NCBI GenBank assembly: GCA_035405785.1
Contig: DAONJS010000001.1
Span: 496,001-560,000 of the forward strand
DNA length: 64,000 bases
DNA from: BPGX01 sp035405785
GTDB taxonomy: Bacteria; Bacteroidota; Bacteroidia; B-17B0; Aurantibacillaceae
Direction: 5' to 3'
The position numbers and the translations under genes are program-made. Shown one piece after another: positions 61,493 through 64,000 of this stretch; the stretch's first letter is position 1, and each line of letters starts with the position of its first letter. The notes beneath the pieces are model-generated. The model had not been told where the DNA came from, did no database searches, and saw only the letters and a program-made list of their open reading frames with translations.

Positions 61493-62212
61493 ATGGGATG
61501 TTTTAGACAAATAATTTTTTGGATATTAAAAATAATATTCGTTTTTGTTTTAATATCTGTTGTAAGTGTGTTTGTTTTTAAATGGATTAATCCACCTATT
61601 ACACCATTGATGATAAAAAGAATGATTGAACAAAAATTAAATGGTGAAGATATTAAATGGCAATATCAATGGGTGAGTTTAGATAAAATTTCACCAAAAT
61701 TACAATTGGCGGTTATTTGTAGTGAAGACCAAAAATATCTGGAACACTATGGATTTGACTGGGATGCTATTCAGAAGGCATTTGAACAAAATCAAAAAAA
61801 TGGAAAAATTAAAAGAGGGGGAAGTACTATTTCTCAACAAACCGCAAAGAATTTATTTCTGTGGGATGGAAGAAATTTTATTCGCAAAGGATTAGAAGCA
61901 TGGTTTACATTATTGATAGAAACATTTTGGAGTAAAGAAAGAATTATGGAAATGTATTTGAACATTATTGAAATGGGCAAAGGAGTATATGGTGCAGAAG
62001 CCGCTTCATTGTATTGGTTTCATAAACATGCTAATCAACTTAATAAAGATGAAGCCGCTGCAATAGCCGCTATTTTACCTAATCCAAAAAAATATAAAGC
62101 AAATCCTTGTAGTCCTTATATTTGCAAGCGAAAAGAATGGATTAAACAACAAATGAACTATTGGGGAAATAAAATTGATTACAATAAATACAAAGATGAT
62201 GATGAAAAATAA
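61493..62212 (+). CDS. mtgA: MtgA, monofunctional peptidoglycan glycosyltransferase
   Basis: 239 residues from the ATG at 61493; a start at 61445 would add sixteen residues but precedes the consensus promoter. One membrane helix (about 6-30) anchors a GT51 domain with the catalytic glutamate in AVICSEDQKYLEHYGFDWDAI, RGGSTISQQTAKNLFLW, and IMEMYLNIIEMGKGVYGAEAA. It polymerises lipid II into glycan strands on the outer face of the inner membrane and lacks a transpeptidase domain. The next gene overlaps its end by 17 bp. Confidence 0.92.
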   Translation: MGCFRQIIFWILKIIFVFVLISVVSVFVFKWINPPITPLMIKRMIEQKLNGEDIKWQYQWVSLDKISPKLQLAVICSEDQKYLEHYGFDWDAIQKAFEQNQKNGKIKRGGSTISQQTAKNLFLWDGRNFIRKGLEAWFTLLIETFWSKERIMEMYLNIIEMGKGVYGAEAASLYWFHKHANQLNKDEAAAIAAILPNPKKYKANPCSPYICKRKEWIKQQMNYWGNKIDYNKYKDDDEK

Positions 62213-63440
62213 TTATTTAATTCTAATACTCATATTCTCTTTGATTTTTACTAAACCCGCAGAAACAAGTATTTCTGATGTTTATTTTTTTATTAAAGAA
62301 AAAGCACATTTATTTTTATCTGATAAAACTAATACCAAAATTAAGAATAACAAATTAAATGCAAGTACTTTAAGAATACTTTCTAATAAAATACATGAAT
62401 ATTATGATAAATTATTTCATCAAAATGCTTTCAATGGTTGTGTATTAGTGGCTATTGGAGATAAAATAATTTATGAAAATGCTTTGGGATATAACGACTT
62501 TAAAAAAACACAATGCTTGAATACAAATAGTTTATTTCAATTAGCATCAGTTAGTAAAATTTTTACAGCAACTGCAATATTGAAATTATATGAAAAGAAA
62601 ATGCTTGATATTAATGATTATGTTATTAAATATATTCCAGAATTTCCATATAAAGATGTAAAAATTTCTCATTTATTAAATCATACAGCAGGATTACCTA
62701 ATTATTTGCATTTAATGTCGGAAATTGGAAGGCAAGATACAATACTTTCACACGAATCTGTTTTACAATTTATATGTCAAAAAAGATTTCGTCAGGAATT
62801 TCGCACGGGCAGAAGGCATAAGTATTGCAATACTAATTATGCTGTATTAGCATGTTTAATAGAAAGAGTTTCTGGAATGAAATACTCTGACTTTTTGAAA
62901 AAAGAAATTTTCATTCATGCACAAATGAATTCAACTAATACAATATATTACATTGATGTATTTGATGAAAACACTACTTTATCTCGTGAATACAAAACAA
63001 GAACAGTTCCATTTTATGCAGGTGATTTTATACTAGGAGATAAAAGTATCTACTCAAATATCCATGATTTGTTTAACTTCAGTCAAAATTTTTTGAATGG
63101 TAAAATTTTAAATGATACGCTTATTGAATTGATGACAAAAGGTGTAAAAACAAATAGATACGGAATGCTATATGGCTATGGAATTAGAATAAAAAATCAT
63201 CAGGATAGCAGTAAAACTATTTGGTTTCATAATGGATGGTGGCATGGATATCGCACATCATTTCAAATGCGACCAAAAGATAAAGTAACTGTTATTGTAT
63301 TAAGTAATCATATTCACAAAACAACTTATTATACAGAACCTATTTATCAAACTATAGATGAAGTGTTGTATAATGTTGATAATAATTTTAATCCAACAAA
63401 TTCACAACAAAAAGTGTATCCAGAATTAGATGATGAATAA
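62196..63440 (+). CDS. Serine hydrolase of the class C beta-lactamase/DD-peptidase fold
   Basis: 414 residues from the first of three consecutive ATG codons at 62196; an upstream TTG frame is rejected. Signal-like helix (about 5-20). The catalytic set is SVSK (in LASVSKIFTATAI), the Tyr-x-Asn element YCNTNYAVLACLIERVSGM, and HNG in WFHNGWWHGYRT in place of KTG. Likely exported; it may trim peptidoglycan peptides or act as an esterase. It overlaps mtgA by 17 bp, which supports a cell-wall role. It overlaps the next gene by 11 bp. Confidence 0.86.
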   Translation: MMMKNNYLILILIFSLIFTKPAETSISDVYFFIKEKAHLFLSDKTNTKIKNNKLNASTLRILSNKIHEYYDKLFHQNAFNGCVLVAIGDKIIYENALGYNDFKKTQCLNTNSLFQLASVSKIFTATAILKLYEKKMLDINDYVIKYIPEFPYKDVKISHLLNHTAGLPNYLHLMSEIGRQDTILSHESVLQFICQKRFRQEFRTGRRHKYCNTNYAVLACLIERVSGMKYSDFLKKEIFIHAQMNSTNTIYYIDVFDENTTLSREYKTRTVPFYAGDFILGDKSIYSNIHDLFNFSQNFLNGKILNDTLIELMTKGVKTNRYGMLYGYGIRIKNHQDSSKTIWFHNGWWHGYRTSFQMRPKDKVTVIVLSNHIHKTTYYTEPIYQTIDEVLYNVDNNFNPTNSQQKVYPELDDE

Positions 63441-64000
63441 AAAACATTTTATTAATGTAAGTAAAAGTGCTTGTGTTGTAACTCAAGGAAATCCAGAATT
63501 AGCAAGCAATTTATGGATAGTATTACATGGTTATGGACAGTTAGCAGAAAATTTTCAAAAGAACTTTCAGATTTTTGATGATAGACATTATTTTGTTTTT
63601 CCCAATGCTTTGAATAACTTTTATTTGAAATCGAGTAGAGGAGAGGTTGGTTCATCATGGATGACAAAATATGAGAGAGAAAATGATATTGAAGATAACA
63701 ACAATTATTTGAATCAAGTTTATGAAAAATTTATACAACCTTACTATTTTGATGGAAAAAGTTTAATTGTATTAGGATTTTCGCAAGGAGCGGCTACACT
63801 CATTAGATGGCTTGCTATGAATAATACTAAAGTAGATAAATTGATAGTTTGGGGAGCTGTTTTTCCACCAGATATGAATCAAATGAATTATTTGAAAAAT
63901 TTAAAACAATTGGAATGGTTATATTTTGTGGGCACAAATGATGAATTTATTTCAACAGAAGAAAAAGAATTACAGAAAAATTTTTTCACTGAAAATAATT
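63430..64000 (+). CDS. Alpha/beta hydrolase, phospholipase/carboxylesterase type (truncated by window end)
   Basis: The frame opens at ATG 63430 (or 63433) inside the end of the serine hydrolase gene and stays open to the window edge, giving at least 190 residues. It has the oxyanion region LWIVLHGYGQLAENF and the nucleophile elbow GFSQGAATLIRW, followed by VWGAVFPP and a candidate acid region VGTNDEFIS. This is the layout of the phospholipase/carboxylesterase family. The catalytic histidine would lie beyond the window. No signal peptide is seen, so it is probably cytosolic. Translation is likely coupled to the preceding gene. Confidence 0.82.
   Translation, partial: MMNKKHFINVSKSACVVTQGNPELASNLWIVLHGYGQLAENFQKNFQIFDDRHYFVFPNALNNFYLKSSRGEVGSSWMTKYERENDIEDNNNYLNQVYEKFIQPYYFDGKSLIVLGFSQGAATLIRWLAMNNTKVDKLIVWGAVFPPDMNQMNYLKNLKQLEWLYFVGTNDEFISTEEKELQKNFFTENN

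Overview
The window comes from an AT-rich genome of the phylum Bacteroidota, probably a gliding bacterium. Several signs agree: gliding and type IX secretion (T9SS) genes (gldD, a porP/sprF-family gene, gldJ), several secreted proteins with T9SS C-terminal sorting domains, TonB-dependent receptors with carboxypeptidase-like N-terminal domains, a DUF4249 lipoprotein partner, Rho with a long inserted linker, and repeated promoters of the Bacteroidetes TTTG-N20-TAnnTTTG type with no clear Shine-Dalgarno sequences. MqnC points to menaquinone synthesis by the futalosine route. The order cannot be fixed from this window alone. I saw no tRNA, rRNA, CRISPR array, prophage or transposase.

Layout. 1-3762 (+): SDR oxidoreductase, gldD, a PlsC-type acyltransferase and a DUF3108 protein. 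3823-9829 (-): a full suf iron-sulfur operon in the order sufA-sufB-sufC-sufD-sufS-sufE-DUF59, with a 150-bp GC-rich repeat between sufB and sufC and a Fur/PerR-like palindrome in its leader. 10021-16983 (-): an orphan LytS-type kinase, a GlcD-like flavoprotein and a 1496-residue exported protein of unknown function. 17139-24149 (+): a MORN-repeat protein, a GDCCVxC cysteine-rich protein, glmS, miaB, an LRR protein and ispF. 24176-31425 (+): a glycosyltransferase, a secreted alpha/beta hydrolase with a T9SS tail, then a TonB receptor, a stand-alone winged-helix protein and a secreted beta-helix protein. 31466-37727 (-): pth, a DUF4249/TonB receptor pair, a PolX-like protein and ispD. 37778-39714 (-): a type II restriction-modification pair with an MvaI/BcnI-type nuclease. 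39717-45950 (-): three secreted proteins and rho. 46210-49186 (-): three genes for a UDP-N-acetylated uronic acid sugar. 49391-52982 (+): the NAD(P)HX repair enzyme and a WG-repeat protein. 53106-56081 (-): sensor kinase, binding protein and permease of an iron/cobalamin-type ABC importer with no ATPase. 56213-60163 (+): mqnC, porP/sprF and gldJ. 60239-61311 (-): a conserved hypothetical and a thioredoxin-like protein. 61493-64000 (+): mtgA, a beta-lactamase-fold hydrolase and a truncated alpha/beta hydrolase.

How the genes relate. Much of the window serves the cell envelope and surface: T9SS and gliding factors, their secreted cargo, outer-membrane receptors, surface-sugar synthesis, peptidoglycan precursor and polymer synthesis (glmS, mtgA) and isoprenoid supply (ispD, ispF). 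The intergenic gaps are unusually rich in short dispersed repeats: a 7-bp tandem array, four hairpin-type elements of different families, a GC-rich block, and a pair of related leaders of about 80 bp upstream of two unrelated genes.

The most interesting leads are: (1) the TonB receptor, solo winged-helix protein and secreted beta-helix protein, with an 11-bp perfect inverted repeat just upstream of the promoter; (2) a PolX protein whose polymerase aspartates appear lost while the PHP nuclease site is intact; (3) the related leaders at 49276 and 61339; (4) the GC-rich repeat inside the suf operon and the Fur/PerR-like box in front of it; (5) the 1496-residue exported protein overlapping a flavoprotein gene.
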